DNA from: Drosophila pseudoobscura
Lineage: Eukaryota > Arthropoda > Insecta > Diptera > Drosophilidae
Reading direction: 5' to 3'
Assembly (NCBI RefSeq): GCF_009870125.1
Contig: NC_046683.1
Location: 51,723,869 to 51,787,868, forward strand
DNA length: 64,000 nucleotides
The notes beneath the pieces were generated by a model. It was not told the DNA's origin. It did no database searches and saw nothing but the letters and a program-made list of their open reading frames with translations. Below are positions 10,010-23,748 of this stretch, in pieces (position 1 is the stretch's first letter; every line of letters starts with the position of its first letter). The position numbers and the translations under genes were made by a program.

Positions 10010-10953
10010 GTAAGTTTCACCCCCTCCCCATCGTCTTTTGCTAAAATTTTCATTACGCCGAAAGGAAAAAAATTCAATATGTATGCGAGAGCAAGCAGCG
10101 CCCCACACTCCATTCCATCTCCACTCTCTTGCTTGCTCTCTCTATCTCTCTCTCCCTCTCTCTCCCTTGCTTCAACTATCCAATTTAACCTCAACCGGTC
10201 TGCTGCTGCTGCGGCCGGCGTCGGCGTCTCCCCGTATGCATGCATGTGTGTGTGTGTGTGTGTGCTCGTTAAAAATGCTCTGCCGCAGTCGGCGTTCTTC
10301 TTTAACTCTCGCGCATTATTTCGCCAAAGCTCCAACTTTTCCCTCCTCCACCTCCTCCTATATATTGACAATTTTTACAGCTTTTGGCGTTTGTCTGTCT
10401 GCCGCTGTCGGTGCCAGCGTCGTCGCCGTGACGCCATGGCTTAGGCGATTGTGTTTTTTTTTTTTTCTATTGTATCTGCCGCTGCGCTGCTTGACTGGTC
10501 GCGAGGGGGTAGTCTTGTCGTTCCGTTATCTACACACATTTGCGGTGCCCTGAAATGTATCTGCAGCTGCCATGAATGAGCGGGCCTCTGCTCTTGCATA
10601 TTAAGTGTGTTAATGAACTTTTCTTGGGTACGTACGATTGCAAACTTGGCTAATTACCCGCACGCACTTTTGGGCGCTTTGCAACACTTGAACGTTTTCG
10701 AGAATGACCCCACGCACACACGTACACCAGCCTGCACTTGTTCGCCAACATGGCTCTCTCTCAATGCCTGCCTGCCTGCCTGCCTTCGTCTCTCTTTCTC
10801 TCTTGCTCCCTCTTTCGGGTTTCCCCTGCTCTCACTGGCTCCCTTCCCTCCACTAGCACAGTCGTGGCTATGTTTCGGGAATGCGTGCCGCCGTGCCGTA
10901 GCCGGGTAACGAACGCATTTTGGCAAACAGCACGAAAAGTTGCATGCTCCAAA

Positions 10954-10976
10954 ATACACACACACACACACACACA
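10954..10976. repeat. (CA)n microsatellite
   Basis: Uninterrupted CA repeat of about 11 units followed by degenerate CA. Confidence 0.9.
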
Positions 10977-11155
10977 TACACAGACACATGTAGACATAAC
11001 CACCTTGCTCTCGCTCTCTCTTCCACTATCTTTCTCTCTGTCAGCAGCACTTGTTATGCTGCTCCCACTCACACGCTGCACGTCGTTAGTTTTAAACTTA
11101 TTTTGGCATTCTTTATGTGCTACTGCATTCTCTACGTCCCTCCCTCCTTTCCTTT

Positions 11156-11203
11156 CGTCTCGTCTCGCATCGTCTCGTCTCGTACCGTCCCGTGCCGTCT
11201 CGA
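11156..11203. repeat. Imperfect CGTCT pentanucleotide tract
   Basis: Repeated CGTCT/CGTCC/CGTGC units on the plus strand, a short minisatellite in the simj intron. Confidence 0.85.
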
Positions 11204-14200
11204 TGGCGACCCAGACCCGCATTTCCAGCTAGCGACAGCAGCACCGTTGTTGTAGGAGTCTGAGAACTATTCAAGTCGGGGGAACTAGTTCGCAGTGTCG
11301 TTGGCATTAGCTAAATAAATCAGATAATCTTCGTCGCATGACTAAGAGGTAAGAGTTCCTGGCTGAAGACGGGAAACATTTTATGGACTTGAACTTGAGG
11401 AAAATGTTTAATAGGTTAACAATTGTTATGCCCCAAGGAAACTGAACTGAGCGATCCAGAAACATACTATTGAAAGACACCAAGGCAACAGACAAATAAT
11501 TCAATAATAAAGCATCCCTGGAGGAAGAATTTCTGAAAATAATTTGGTTATTCTTTTTTCACTATTAGTTTTAATCGGCTTGGTTAATTGGGAATAGTAG
11601 TAGTAGTAGTAGCTTTAGTTAAACCTTAATACTTAATACTTTATTTAGTAAAGTTCTTGGTGGTCTTCTAGAGCTGCCTCGGCGGTGTAAACAAATCCTG
11701 AAGTCTATCAAAATATTCTGTAGTGTAATCAGAGCATTCTGTATCGGCTCTGCATTGGGTATACACACTTCCATACAACATCCATACATGCATACACATA
11801 CATACATATGTACCTGTGCTTGTACCTGCGCATGCATAGGTGTGAGAGAACACCGATATCCGAAATTCTCGTCTTTTTCAGCATGTTGTTGGTGCAAGTG
11901 GAGCAGAACTCGACTTTGACGCAACGACTGCATGCGTAAGCAGCGCCAGTGCGCTCCCCCCCTCCCCCGCCCCCCTATCGGTTGCAGAGACCAAGATTTC
12001 TTTCAATTTAGGTTAGGGTTTCTTTTACAGTTTCAAGCTAATGGCAGTCGGCCAGGGTCAATCCAAGTGCATGAAAGATTGTATATGGAGTGTTATTGAG
12101 GGTGTGGGGTGGTGGGGTGGGGTCTGGAAAGGAGGTAGTGTTGCATACTGGATTCATTCCATTCCATCATCACATATTGCAGTTGTTTTCTGTTTCGTTT
12201 GCTGCAACAGAAATGCGAATCGTTGGAACACCACACACAGTAACACATTGGCATGTGGCCCCCGCCTCCGCCCCCGCCTCCACCTCCATCTCACTCCTGT
12301 ATCAGCCCACCCCCCCTCCTGCTGTGGTACACACGACACTCTCTCGTGCCATGCTCCTCTATGTACTGAGCTTACAACAACAAAACAGCAAGCCGAAATG
12401 CAGTTTAAAGCGCAACTAAAACTAAACAGAGCTCTCCAAGTGGGTGTCCATAGAAGGGGAGGTGGGGGTTTGGGGGGTGATTTCTCTATATGTATGCCCC
12501 CCGTACGGTAAGTTTGTGTGTGTGTTTGGATGTTTGGATTTCTATGTATGGAATGGAGAGTGGATTTTATATCAAAAGTACAGTCGCCTATCGCTGTTGT
12601 TGCTTTATTTCATAGTTTGGTGTACATATATATGTGTGCCTGTAGGTATGCATGTATGTATGTGTTTGTACATAAATTGCATGTTCATGCTTCAATAGTT
12701 GCATGCAGCAGCGTCCATGCCAGCACCATTGTTGAAAGATAGAGTGTGTGAAAGAGCGAGAGAGGGAGGGAGAGAGAGAGAGAGAGAAGTGATTGAGAGA
12801 TGGGCGGGCGAGGGGGTCAGGGCTATACCTAAGCCTAAGCTTTTGCATTGGATGCGGATGCGGATGCACCGAAACTCTGGTCTCTGTTGACAACGAAAAC
12901 CAGGGCCAAAGCCGGAATCCAGCGTTAACAAGGAATCAAAATATGCCAGCGCCTTGGCCTGGCCGTACGATTGCGATGGCGATTGCGATTACGCAGATCA
13001 TTACAGATCGAATTATTAGTGTTGTAAAGGGCTGATATCCCCCCCCCCCCACCCAATCCTGTTCTACATAACTTTGGCTTCTCCTCCCCTCCGCCCGTCC
13101 TCTGTCCACTGTCCTCGTTTGACGTCTCTTCTATCCACCCCACTCTTTACCACTGACTTCTTCTCCTACCTTCTTCCTTGGGCTCTTTTTTTGTGTTGTT
13201 TTTTTTTTGCTGTCGCTGTTGTTGCTTTTGTTTTATACATATATATTTTTTATGATTCCCTTTTGTGCTTTGCTGTGCTTGGGAGTGTGCGAAAGGGAGA
13301 GGGACACTTTCGTACTTATGGATGAAGGGGGGGCCGGCGGTAGGTTGGGGAAGAGCTTTAGCTTTGCGTGTGCTGAAAAAATCGATTAAGGGGCATGCGG
13401 TGGGGGAGGGGGGGTGGCAGGAACAGAGTGCTGGGGCAACTTAAATTTAAAGCAGATGACAATCCGGAACCCCATCGTTGCGTTTTGTTTCGTTTATTGA
13501 TTAAATATGTCCAAAAAGATTGGGGAAAAACTGTCGTGGAATTAAGGGGAAATATAATGAAAAATGAAAATTGACTTATTGATTTTGTAATGAGCTTACA
13601 CTTTCTTCCCCTCCCTGTCTCTCTCTCTCTCTTTCCCTCTCTCTTTTTCTCTAGGTCTGCGGCCAGCCCTGGTTTTGCTGTTAAGGGGGTGTGGGGTGGT
13701 GGTTGGGGGGGGAGGTGTGGAGTGGTATGGAATGGTAGGGCTTCCGCTTATGTATAAAACTTTTTCGGAAGCAAGAAAGCAACAACAATATGAGATGGCG
13801 GCTGCTGCAATTGGAGTGGGTGTGGGCGTGGGTGTGGGAGTGGGTGGTGGTGGGGGAGGAGGAGAGGGAGTGCTAGGGAGGCTGCTGATGCCTGGCGAGA
13901 GAGCGTAGGAGAGAGAAAGGGCTGCTTGCTTTGGGTGCTTGTGTTGTTTGTGTATTGGGTGCCGTTAGTTGAAATGCAGACGTTTTGCATTGTTGTTTGT
14001 GGGTGGAGGGGGGAAAGAGGGAGGAGTACAGCAGAAAGGTTGGGTGGTAGGGTGTGCTGTGGCAGCGGCGGCTCTGTGGCTGTAAAATGCCCCGAAACCC
14101 GGTACAGCTGTGTATGCATGTGTACATAAACACACACACAGAGAAAGAGAGAGAGAGAGAGAGTGAGAGAGAGAGAAGTAGAGTGGAGTGGAGTGGAGTG

Positions 14201-14321
14201 AAGAGCCGAGCCGAGCATGCAAAAACAGATACATATACAAAACAGGCAATAAGTGGAGGGAGGGGAGGAGACAGAGACAGAGACCCCCCCCAACCTCCAG
14301 TATGGTCTCGGTCAGGTCCGG

Positions 14322-14353
14322 GTCGGGTCGGGTCTGGTCTGGTCTGGTCTGGT
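14322..14353. repeat. GGTCG/GGTCT pentanucleotide tract
   Basis: Tandem GGTCG units pass into GGTCT units, an internally homogenised pentamer array. Confidence 0.85.
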
Positions 14354-14565
14354 CGGAAGGAAGCTCAGCTCAGAGCACCATCGCCACTGCCACCACTACA
14401 GCCCGCATAGCTCAAGGATGCATATAATATCCGGGCCGCTCCTCGCATTCCCCAGCCCCACCCCCAAACCCAAACCCAAACCCAACACTCGCAGCAAACA
14501 AGGCCTATACAAGTGGGGTTAAGGTCCATTCAGTGTGGATTTTCTACCGATTTCGGATTGTCCTA

Positions 14566-14568
<3 letters not shown>

Positions 14569-14600
<32 letters not shown>
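14569..14600. repeat. (CT)n microsatellite
   Basis: About 16 uninterrupted CT units. On the other strand this is GAGA, the binding sequence of GAGA factor; function is not shown. Confidence 0.92.
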
Positions 14601-14604
<4 letters not shown>

Positions 14605-15706
14605 CTCTCTTTGTGGGTGGGTGGATAGTTAGTTGCGTAATCTATGCGTTGATTTGGTTCTGAACCCATTGTATATCACTGAACCCGACGACTTCCTGCT
14701 GGTCAAAACGAATGTGGTTGGGGGTGGCGTGGCGTGGCGTGTCGTGGTGTGGTTCAACACTCGAACCCGAAATGCAAATTTTCCCAAATTGTAAATCCGA
14801 ATATTCGAATTTGTCGATGGCACATGCCAGGACTCATGCAGTACGTCTGGGGAGCATATGATGATGTTGATAATGATATATGTTGTTGCAGGTGGGTAAT
14901 CTTTAGTAGGAAATTAGTTTTAGCCGCAACACCAGCAGCACCACTCACCATGCCTATCGAACACCGCCTCCTCCTGCTTCTGCTTCTGCTTCCGCTTCTG
15001 CCTGCCCGGCAGCTCAATCAACCATTAATATTACGCAATTTTAATGATATTGGCAATTAGCGTGGAGAAAGAGGAGGGACACGGTGGTGCGGTGGAGTGG
15101 GGTGGGGTGGGTTAAAAGCCACTTGCTAATTCCAATATACGGCCCATGTCCCATGGCTATTATTTATGAAAGAGCATAGCCTCAGACTCAGGTTCCCTGT
15201 GCATGTCCAAACTATAAATTGCAGGCGCAACTGTACCTGAAATGCAAAATGGTGAGTAATCCTAAGCTGAACGCCATGTTTGGTTGAATGGTGGCAGTGG
15301 GCTGGTTCTGGGTGATGGGTGCGGGTAGCGGGCTGCTGGTGGTTTGGGATGCTATAGTAGTGTGGTGGGGTGTTGTTGTGGACTGATGTTGGGGTCGGGG
15401 AGGTCGCCAACTTCGATTTTGCGCGTTTGGCAATTATGTGGACATGTGTCTTGATGCCTCCCGGACACACATACATATATACATATATATATACATGCAT
15501 ACATATACGCATATGTAGCCTCTATATGTTTTTAGATGTGTGTAGAGGTAGAATCTCCCCCCACCCCCCACTACAAACCCCACCCACCCTCTGAGGCCAT
15601 AGTTTAGTTTGGGAACCACGCAGAACACGCCCTAAGCCCCCGCCCCCACCGCCCAAACAGTGGGAAAACAGGAGCAACAACAGCCGCAGTAGTAGCAGCT
15701 GGGACT

Positions 15707-15732
15707 CCACCCCCACCCCCACCCCCACCCCC
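15707..15732. repeat. (CCCCCA)n tract
   Basis: Four or more C5A units. The minus strand has four adjacent G5 runs and so is a strong G-quadruplex candidate. Confidence 0.85.
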
Positions 15733-16344
15733 TCTTACTCTAAAAAGCAACCTCCACCCTCCGCCCCTTCCACAATTCTACTACAACCCCCACCCCACCC
15801 CACCCCACATCCCGCTGAAGAGTTGCCTGCATAAAATATTTCTAGATACACATTTTTGTTAGGGCAAAAGCAGAAGAAGAAGAAAAAGAGGAAAGGAGGG
15901 GGGAAAAAACAGTTACCCAACACACAGACAGGGAAGGGACGCATGAGGGGGCGGGGCCGGAGAGTTGGGGTTGGGTTCGGGCTTGGGTTTGGCTGTGTTG
16001 CTATGTCGGCAGCCCTGTGGGCCCTGGGGGTGGTGAGGGTGAATGAGACCAGACGAAAAGACTGCGGTATCCACAACCGCTATTTTCTCTCCGCCCTTTC
16101 CCGCAGTCATTCCTCTGGGAGGAGCCACCCCACTCCCACCCACTTTAAAGGGCAGCTTTAAAGCTTCGACTAAAGTTTCCGCCCACCCACTGGCGCCGCC
16201 ACCATCTTGAAGCCTCCCCCCCTCCCCCCGCACTAAGTGAAGTAACTTGTCGAATCCCTGTCATATTGTTGTTCTTGTTGTGTCTCGCCTTGTTTTTCGG
16301 TGGTGGAAAAGTTTTGGCCAAAAGTGCGTGGGCCGTCCAGGTGA

Positions 16345-16367
16345 GGGGGGGAGGGGGGGGGGGGGGG
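16345..16367. repeat. Poly-G tract
   Basis: Runs of G broken only by single A residues, the longest about 15. Confidence 0.9.
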
Positions 16368-18900
16368 CAGGGTGTTGAAGATTTGAGGGCGGAATACCAT
16401 CATCATTGCCGTCTGCTTATGGCAGGCCCGCAAATTGCTGAAAACAGATTTACTTCCGATCCGAAGTGGAATTTTCCCAATGGCAGACCAGTCTTTCGAT
16501 TTTAGGAACCTTTTGCCCCAATTTCTTTTTGGGTGGGGGTGTTCATTAAATAATACTTACCATAGTAAATAATCTATTGCATAATCAATGCTAAACTTTC
16601 AGTTTATACTTTTTCTTACTTTGTTTATTTGAAAACATTTTGTTTGTTGTTTTGTTTGCCAAAACTGTTTCTATTTTATGGCACGCGGGCAGGGCACACT
16701 CTTTGCTTTTTCGGTTCTTTTCCATTCGGTCAGAGATCATTATTCTTTTAAACACTGCACTGAAACTTTGCACAGATTTGTATATTTGCAGCTGCCATCG
16801 GGATAATCTGTGTAATCCGACAAATCTGATTTAAATCGGATAACTATCTGCAAGGGTATCAAATGCTTTGACTTTCGGTTTTGTTCTTTTTTGCGTTTGT
16901 TATTGCTTCGCTTTATGCTATTTTGTGGTTCTTTAATTGCCTGATTAGCTGCCCGAAGACCGCACAAACACACACACTCGAATGCCACAGTATACACATG
17001 CAAAAGTAGAAGCCACACACAGGCAGGCAGCCATGCCCCTCCAAATAGAGAGCTGCCTGGTGTGCATGTGCTGCTCGCTCTCTTTCGGTCTCTCCCTCTC
17101 TCTCTCTCTCTGTGTCTGTCTGTTTCTCCTCCATTCCGCCTTCTCCTTAGCTTCTTTTCTTCTCTGGGGCTGCTGCGCTTGGCTAATTTATGCACATTGA
17201 AGGTGCTTCAACGTTTCTGTTTTTTATAGCCAACTCTTTAAAACACAATTCAATAATTTATATGTACATGCTGTACATCCATACATACATATGCACATAT
17301 GGTATGTAGGTATGCACGCACATGTGTATTTATGGTTATGGCAACATTTCTTTTTAGGTGAGAAATGAAATATGAAAAACATTTGCTTAATTTTTTCGGC
17401 ATTTGGCCTGCACTTTTCAGCTGTCAGCTGTTGTCCCTCTTCCTCCCCGTCGCTTGCAGTGCCGTGCCGCCTCTTCTTTTCGTTTAGTTTTTTGTTTTTG
17501 TGGCTGCTGTTGTAGCTCTCTCTCTCTCTCTCATTCGGACATTTGCTTTTGTGCCTGAGGCAATTGACCGTTTAAATGACTTGCTGCCGCTGCCGATGCC
17601 GCTGTCGTTGCTGCTGCGCTGCCCCTCTCTGTCGCTCATTTCGATTGTTCGAAATTTTGTCTTATGCGGCTGGCTTATCCTCGAATTCGAACAGGGGTTG
17701 CTTAGAAGAACAAGAAGAAGAAGAAAAAGAGTTGAATGCCAGAAAGTTGCTTCCTTCTTGAGGTCCCTACCCCTCCATTAGCCCCTCATCTAACTGTAGA
17801 GAACAGGAATACACCTAAATGGATAACTTGCTTGCTATAGCTTGAAGGCCAAATGATTTTTCGTCAAACATTGTACATATGTATGTATTCTATGCTGTAA
17901 ATGGCAATAATCAAGCTGGCAAAAAATATATGTATCTACCTTTGAGTTAGAGAAGTTCATTATCGACTTGTACCATATACTTTTTGCCTTATGTACTAAA
18001 GTAAACTAAAACGCTGCTGTAAACACTTTTCCTTACATTGATTTCTCCCTCGTTTTTTTTCTGCTGATTTTCATGGTCAGCTCTTGCTGACTAATTATTT
18101 ATGTATGCTTGATAATTATTGACCAACAACAACAGAAACTGCCGAGCCACTTGGTCTGTTTGCTGACGATCATTTCACTCAAATAATACAGAAAAAGCTG
18201 CAGTCCCCCGTCCCCCTCTGACTAAAAGGCGGGCAGAGCAGCAAGAGCAGCACCAGCAAAAAAAAAAAAAAAAGAAGAGAGAAATGCTTACCTCGGGGGA
18301 CCGACGCACAGATACCCTAGCGGGTCGATTAGTTCCGTGGCAGATGTGGGTTACAGTTGTGTGGCTACATTTATAACTATTCTGTGAAGAACTCCTTGAG
18401 ACATCATCTTTATAAATGGTGGAATATTGAGGGACAGATGGAGACACTTCCTTCTTGTCGGTTCAAGCTTCTGTCCAGAATCATTACACCCTATTCTGCA
18501 GGAGAAGGGTATCAAAAGTGGCAAAGCTGCTTTTTTGTTGGTGTTGTTTTCTTTTGACTTACCTTTTTACCTGTTTATTTTCAAAGTGTGGCATCTCGCT
18601 CGCACGCGCATAGTCCGCCAATCGCTAGTACATATGTATATGTATGTATGCTGCTCGCTCACCAAAGAAAGGTAGGGAGGGGCAGAGAGAAAGAGGGGGA
18701 TCAAGAGAGAGAGAGAGAAAGAGCGCGCACACAAAGACAACTGCAAAACACGCGCGCGAGCTCGTTACACGTCATTAAGTGCAAAAAAAAAACGAAGAAA
18801 AATAAGAACAAGCGCATAAAAAATTGTACCGTACATAGAGATAGAGGGAATAATAGTATTAGTTGTTGTTGCAGCATCAGTTGCTGTTGTACCGTTAGTG

Positions 18901-18944
18901 CATCCATCCATCCATCCATCCATCCATCCATCCATCCATCCATC
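18901..18944. repeat. (CATC)n tetranucleotide array
   Basis: Eleven uninterrupted CATC units. It is a simple tandem repeat, with no spacers. Confidence 0.95.
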
Positions 18945-21279
18945 GTCCAGATTTCTCCTGTTGTGCAAGTTCAGAGACCTAATTCCAAACATCTTCTGGA
19001 AGACGCTCCATAGAGTAGTGTCTTTTGACAATAGAAAACTCTGTTGTTTTATATTGTATGTATGTATGTATGTGTTGGGAGCACTTTGTATGTGCTATTT
19101 ACTTTCGCGATTCGCTTTTAGCTAAACATTCCAGCCTGCAATTTCCCATTTACATGCACATGCTTATGTATGTACATGTATAAAAGGTATATCACCTAAT
19201 GGGCCTTGGAAGATTAACAGTTATCGCTGATCTTTTCGAGAAAAGTTGTGATTCAGCCTTAACAACAGCCTCAAACTGAAAGTAGTACTCAATGCCTCGT
19301 CCGTCCGTCCGTATATGCCTGCCTGACCAGAGCATTGCTTATATACTATTCTCTAGCTGAGAGTGTGGGCATGGGATGTACATATGCTTGTGTGTCTGTA
19401 TTGTAAGTGTCGCCGCGCTTATCAGCAAAAGAGAGCTAGAAAAAAATGTTTTCTCTTTTTTTGCTTTTTTTTTTTTGCGTTGACATTTATTTTTATACAC
19501 TATGCATATGCACAGACAAATGTACAATACCTTAAGTATATAAATAAGTATGTACATATATACATACATATATACATATATATATATTTTCTTATTTGTC
19601 CCCACACATTCTAATCCAAGTGTTCGATATGCCAAGTATCCAGTATTGAAACTTGGGGGAAAGGTACTTATCAGGGACTTCCAAACCAAACAAGGAAATG
19701 GACATACATACATATGTACATATACATATATGTGCATTTATGTATGTGCAGTGATCGCTAATAAATAAGACATCCAAAAGTTCAACAGTAATTTCCCGTT
19801 TAATGGCCAGAGCCAATACATACATACATACATATATACGAGTTTATTGACAGAGACCACATTTCTGGAAGTTTCTGTTTAAAAATATGAAATATTAGGT
19901 CTTCATCATTGTTTGTGAAATATGTAGGGCGCAACAACAAGGGATATGTTTTGTCCTATTTTCTGGGAACTTTTTAATACTTTTTCTCCATTAAGTAATA
20001 TTCACACAATTGTATTGAAATGGAAAACACACCTTTAGAATAGAAGGGTTGTCGACGAAACATAAGTACATAGTTTTTATGTACATACATACATATGTAC
20101 ATATACGTATGTATACTACCCCAATTAGTCTTTTGCGAAAGTCTGAGCGTGCGAAGATACAATTACATGCTGTCCTGTGTACATCAATTTATCTACATAC
20201 ATACGTATGCGAGTATGCATACATACATTTTTGCATATTCATCGACTATAAACATGAATATATCTACATATTATATACTGATACGTGTACATATGTACTC
20301 GCTCGTGGCTAGTTCAAGGCCCCAGTCATCAATGCATGGGAGCTGCGGACTAACGATGTAACGTGATTATCGTTTTTATACAAATCTTTCGAATGACTGA
20401 ATATGTTTTTCTTATAAACGATTTGCATAAATAACTATTAAATAATTGTATAATACGTTGAACTGTTATATTTTTGTGGCCAGTTCACATAACTGATATT
20501 TATGGGTGCTAGAGATGGCGCGGACCCACCCTCTAGTATTATTAATAACCGATATTGACTGTACTTTCAGTTTTAATATGGAGGGGGAGGAGACGGACGG
20601 AGCTGTCATAGTTCGATATTCGTTTAATTATACTAATGGCAAACGAAAATGAAATCTCTTCGCTCGAAAGAATTGAATGAAATAGTTGTACGAGTATTTT
20701 TTGCACTTATCGTAGCCGTAATATGAATGTCAAATGCGTGTGACAGTGTGTTCGTGTCTGTATTTTCGTTTGTCTCTCTGTGTGTGTGTGTGTGTGTAAA
20801 GTATCGGCTAACTGGTTTTCTGTTATTTCTTTTGGGCGCCGCTGTCGGGCAGAACAGAGGCAGCGGCAGCGCTGCCGGCATACCATTTACGTGTTTCTTT
20901 TTGGGGTTATTCTTAACGCGTGCGAGCTTCTCATTTTCGATACCCTTTTAGACGAAAAGTATTCTGATTCTGGATAAATGTTCAACGGGTGTACAGGTAT
21001 CCACATCAACATTCGCGGATACAGCCGTTTGTTGATATTGAAGCTTGTTAAGTACTCCACGAAATTGTATCGATATCAAATGTCTATATATCCACCATGG
21101 GAACTACGGATTATCCAGGGTATGAAAAGCTTCGGCATCCAAATCTAGCCTTTCTCCTTGTGTTTTTTGCTGTTGTTATTACAAAACTTTTTATTCGCTC
21201 GCGATAAGAGGCATTGCAGGGGCTGCCTTCCCATGGGGGAGTTGCCAGATAGGGGAAACTGAGAATGTGAATGGTGAGA

Positions 21280-21313
21280 GTTACAGTTACAGTTATAGTT
21301 GTAGTTATAGTTA
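21280..21313. repeat. AGTTAY hexanucleotide tract
   Basis: AGTTAC, AGTTAT and AGTTGT units in tandem within the simj intron. Confidence 0.8.
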
Positions 21314-23267
21314 ATGTTGTAACCTAACGGAGGCTCTTGGCTCTTGCTCTTAATTTGTGTATTTCTGGCCCAAAAACTTTAACAATTTCACATTTGTGTG
21401 TATTGTCAATGGACAAGTTCACACATTTGCGCAGGTTGTTCTTACATAAGTGTGCGTGCTATTTATATACTGTTTACATATGTACATGCTGTACATGCAT
21501 ATGTACATATGTATATACATGGGCAGAATTGCATTCTCCACCTCCTCCTCTTCTCCTCTCTGTGCCCCCCTTCCATCGTCCTACTTGCCTCCCCGTCTTT
21601 GCTTTTGTTGTTTCTCTTGCTTTTTGTACATGCTGATGCCTGTCTCTGTGTCTGTGTCTCTCACTCACACTCGGGCACGATACGTACATACATGCATACA
21701 TAGGCAATGGGTTCAAGTTGTACATAAACCAAACGACCGACCGACCGAACGCTGCCTCTGCCACTGCCTCTGCCACTGGCACTGGCACTGCCACTGCCAG
21801 TGCTCTGCTGCGTCGTCGCCGTCTCTGCTTTTGTCTATCCAACCGTACGCCTCTCTACCTCTGCGTGTGTGTGTATGTGTGTGTGTGCGAGAGTGTGTGC
21901 GTGTATATTTTATGGCAGCGCGCAAAAAGGCAACAAATCTATTTATTGCAATTTACTCAATATTTGGCACATTTAAAAGAGAAATACATTAACTTGTTTC
22001 CTGCACTTGGCTGCTGTGCTGTGGAAAAATTCCACTTAATCAGACAAATTACCAGACGCGTCGGCCTCCCTCCCCTCCCTCCTTTCTCTTAGCTCTTCCC
22101 CCTGACTAAAACAAAGCTTAAGTAAGTCGGCCGAAGCTTTTGATACTCTTTCAGCTTTATCATACGCGAGTAGTCATCCGATTGTGATCAAATTTTGTTG
22201 AGTTATTTAATGGCACATGGAACTGCCTATGTACATGCACATGCACTATATACTGCGAGTACATAAACGAATAAATCAAGAATTTGTGCGCCTCTGCTCC
22301 TCGAACATCTGTCCCCGAATCATGCAACACATATACCACCTTTTCTGCAAGTGTATCATCAAAATGTTCTTCAAGCGTAGCATTAAATGATGCTTTGGCA
22401 GCAACATCATCTCTGCTTTTTAGTTTTCTGCTGCCTTTGGCAACAACAACAACAACAACAGCAACAGCAACTTGGACAAACAAAACCAGTTTTGAAAGTC
22501 ATTAATTTTTAGCTTGTCTTTGCATTGTTGCTATTGCGGCGACGGCTTATGTATTTTACTGTTTATTTAGCTGGCAACGCTGGTCAAGAGCACGCAAAAA
22601 CAAAAGAGAGGACACAAAACAGCTGTGCACTAGCCAGCATGTGGGGGAGGGTGGTTCCGCCCTGCACCCCCTGGCCAAGGCTCCGTTTTCACTTGCCAAT
22701 TACTCAGAAGAGCCATAAAAGACAGTACACGAGTATTTGTTTGTGAATTTACTTTGATGTGATAAGGAAAACATATCCATAACACATGCATATTGAATGT
22801 ACATCAACAAATAATTAATATTTATAACAAATGATTTGTCAATAACTTGCCACAAAATACAAAAATATAAAAGATACATAGTATGTATGCATGCTTTGCA
22901 CATAAATATTTAGCATAGGTAATTTTTATTTTGGGTTTAATTCAATTTAAATATAATTTATGGGAAGAATACAATTGTGATGAAATTCCTTCCTTTGTTT
23001 GGTGAAAAAAATGTATCGGTCCTTCGAACAGTGTGCGTCATTAATTTGCCACCAATGTTTTGTATAGTTAACCCATTTAGAAGTTTTTGGTTCTTTTTGT
23101 TTGTTTGCTGTTTTCCCCCAACCAATCCAATGCTTATCGCCTGGCTATAAATAAACGCAACGAGAAAAGCAATACACCACAGTGGGCTGCATAATTATAG
23201 TGACACTCACAAGATAAGGCTGAGGCATAGCGTATAGCATATAGATATGTACATTTGGATGTAGGGC

Positions 23268-23268
<1 letters not shown>

Positions 23269-23302
<34 letters not shown>
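23269..23302. repeat. (GT)n microsatellite
   Basis: About 16 uninterrupted GT units, one of the longest in the window. Confidence 0.93.
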
Positions 23303-23305
<3 letters not shown>

Positions 23306-23712
23306 TATATAGAAAATGACTTTTGGGTTCTGCGATGTCACATTTCCATGTAAATTAAAGATAGTTTTCCATTGAGCTGCAACTTGCAGCTTGCAACTGG
23401 AACTGGACAATCGTAGGTTAGGTTCGAGAGTCGGGTTTTGGGTGCACCCATTGCATCATCATCTTCATCATCCCGGCGGTCCCTGCCACTGCCACCACCC
23501 CGAGCGAACCGAAACCGAACCTCCCAAATCCCAGGCATGGTTGAGTAAATATGTATGTATGTGCGACGAGGAAGGTCGGTTGGTTGGTCTCCCTTACCCC
23601 TACCCCCTACCCCCTACCTCCTGTCCCTGTCCCTGCCCCTGCCCTACCCCCCCGTCATATACAACAAGTCGTGCGCTCTCGCTTGCTCGCCTGCTTGCTT
23701 GCTCTCTCACGA

Positions 23713-23748
23713 AGCAGCAGCAGCAGCAGTAGCAGCAGCAGCAGCAGC
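23713..23748. repeat. (GCA)n microsatellite
   Basis: CAG-type triplet tract with one TAG interruption, non-coding in the simj intron. Confidence 0.9.

Noticed and set aside
9661..11307. Overlapping open frames of 100-236 codons on both strands
   Set aside because: They are translations of CA, CT, GA and CAG-rich leader and intron sequence, with no family similarity and conflicting frames.
13748..14293. 181-codon minus-strand open frame
   Set aside because: Its Ser/Leu/Pro/His runs come from C- and CT-rich simple repeats; there is no start context or splice support.
18901..18944. CRISPR-like regular repeat
   Set aside because: It is an uninterrupted CATC tetranucleotide without spacers, in a eukaryotic genome.
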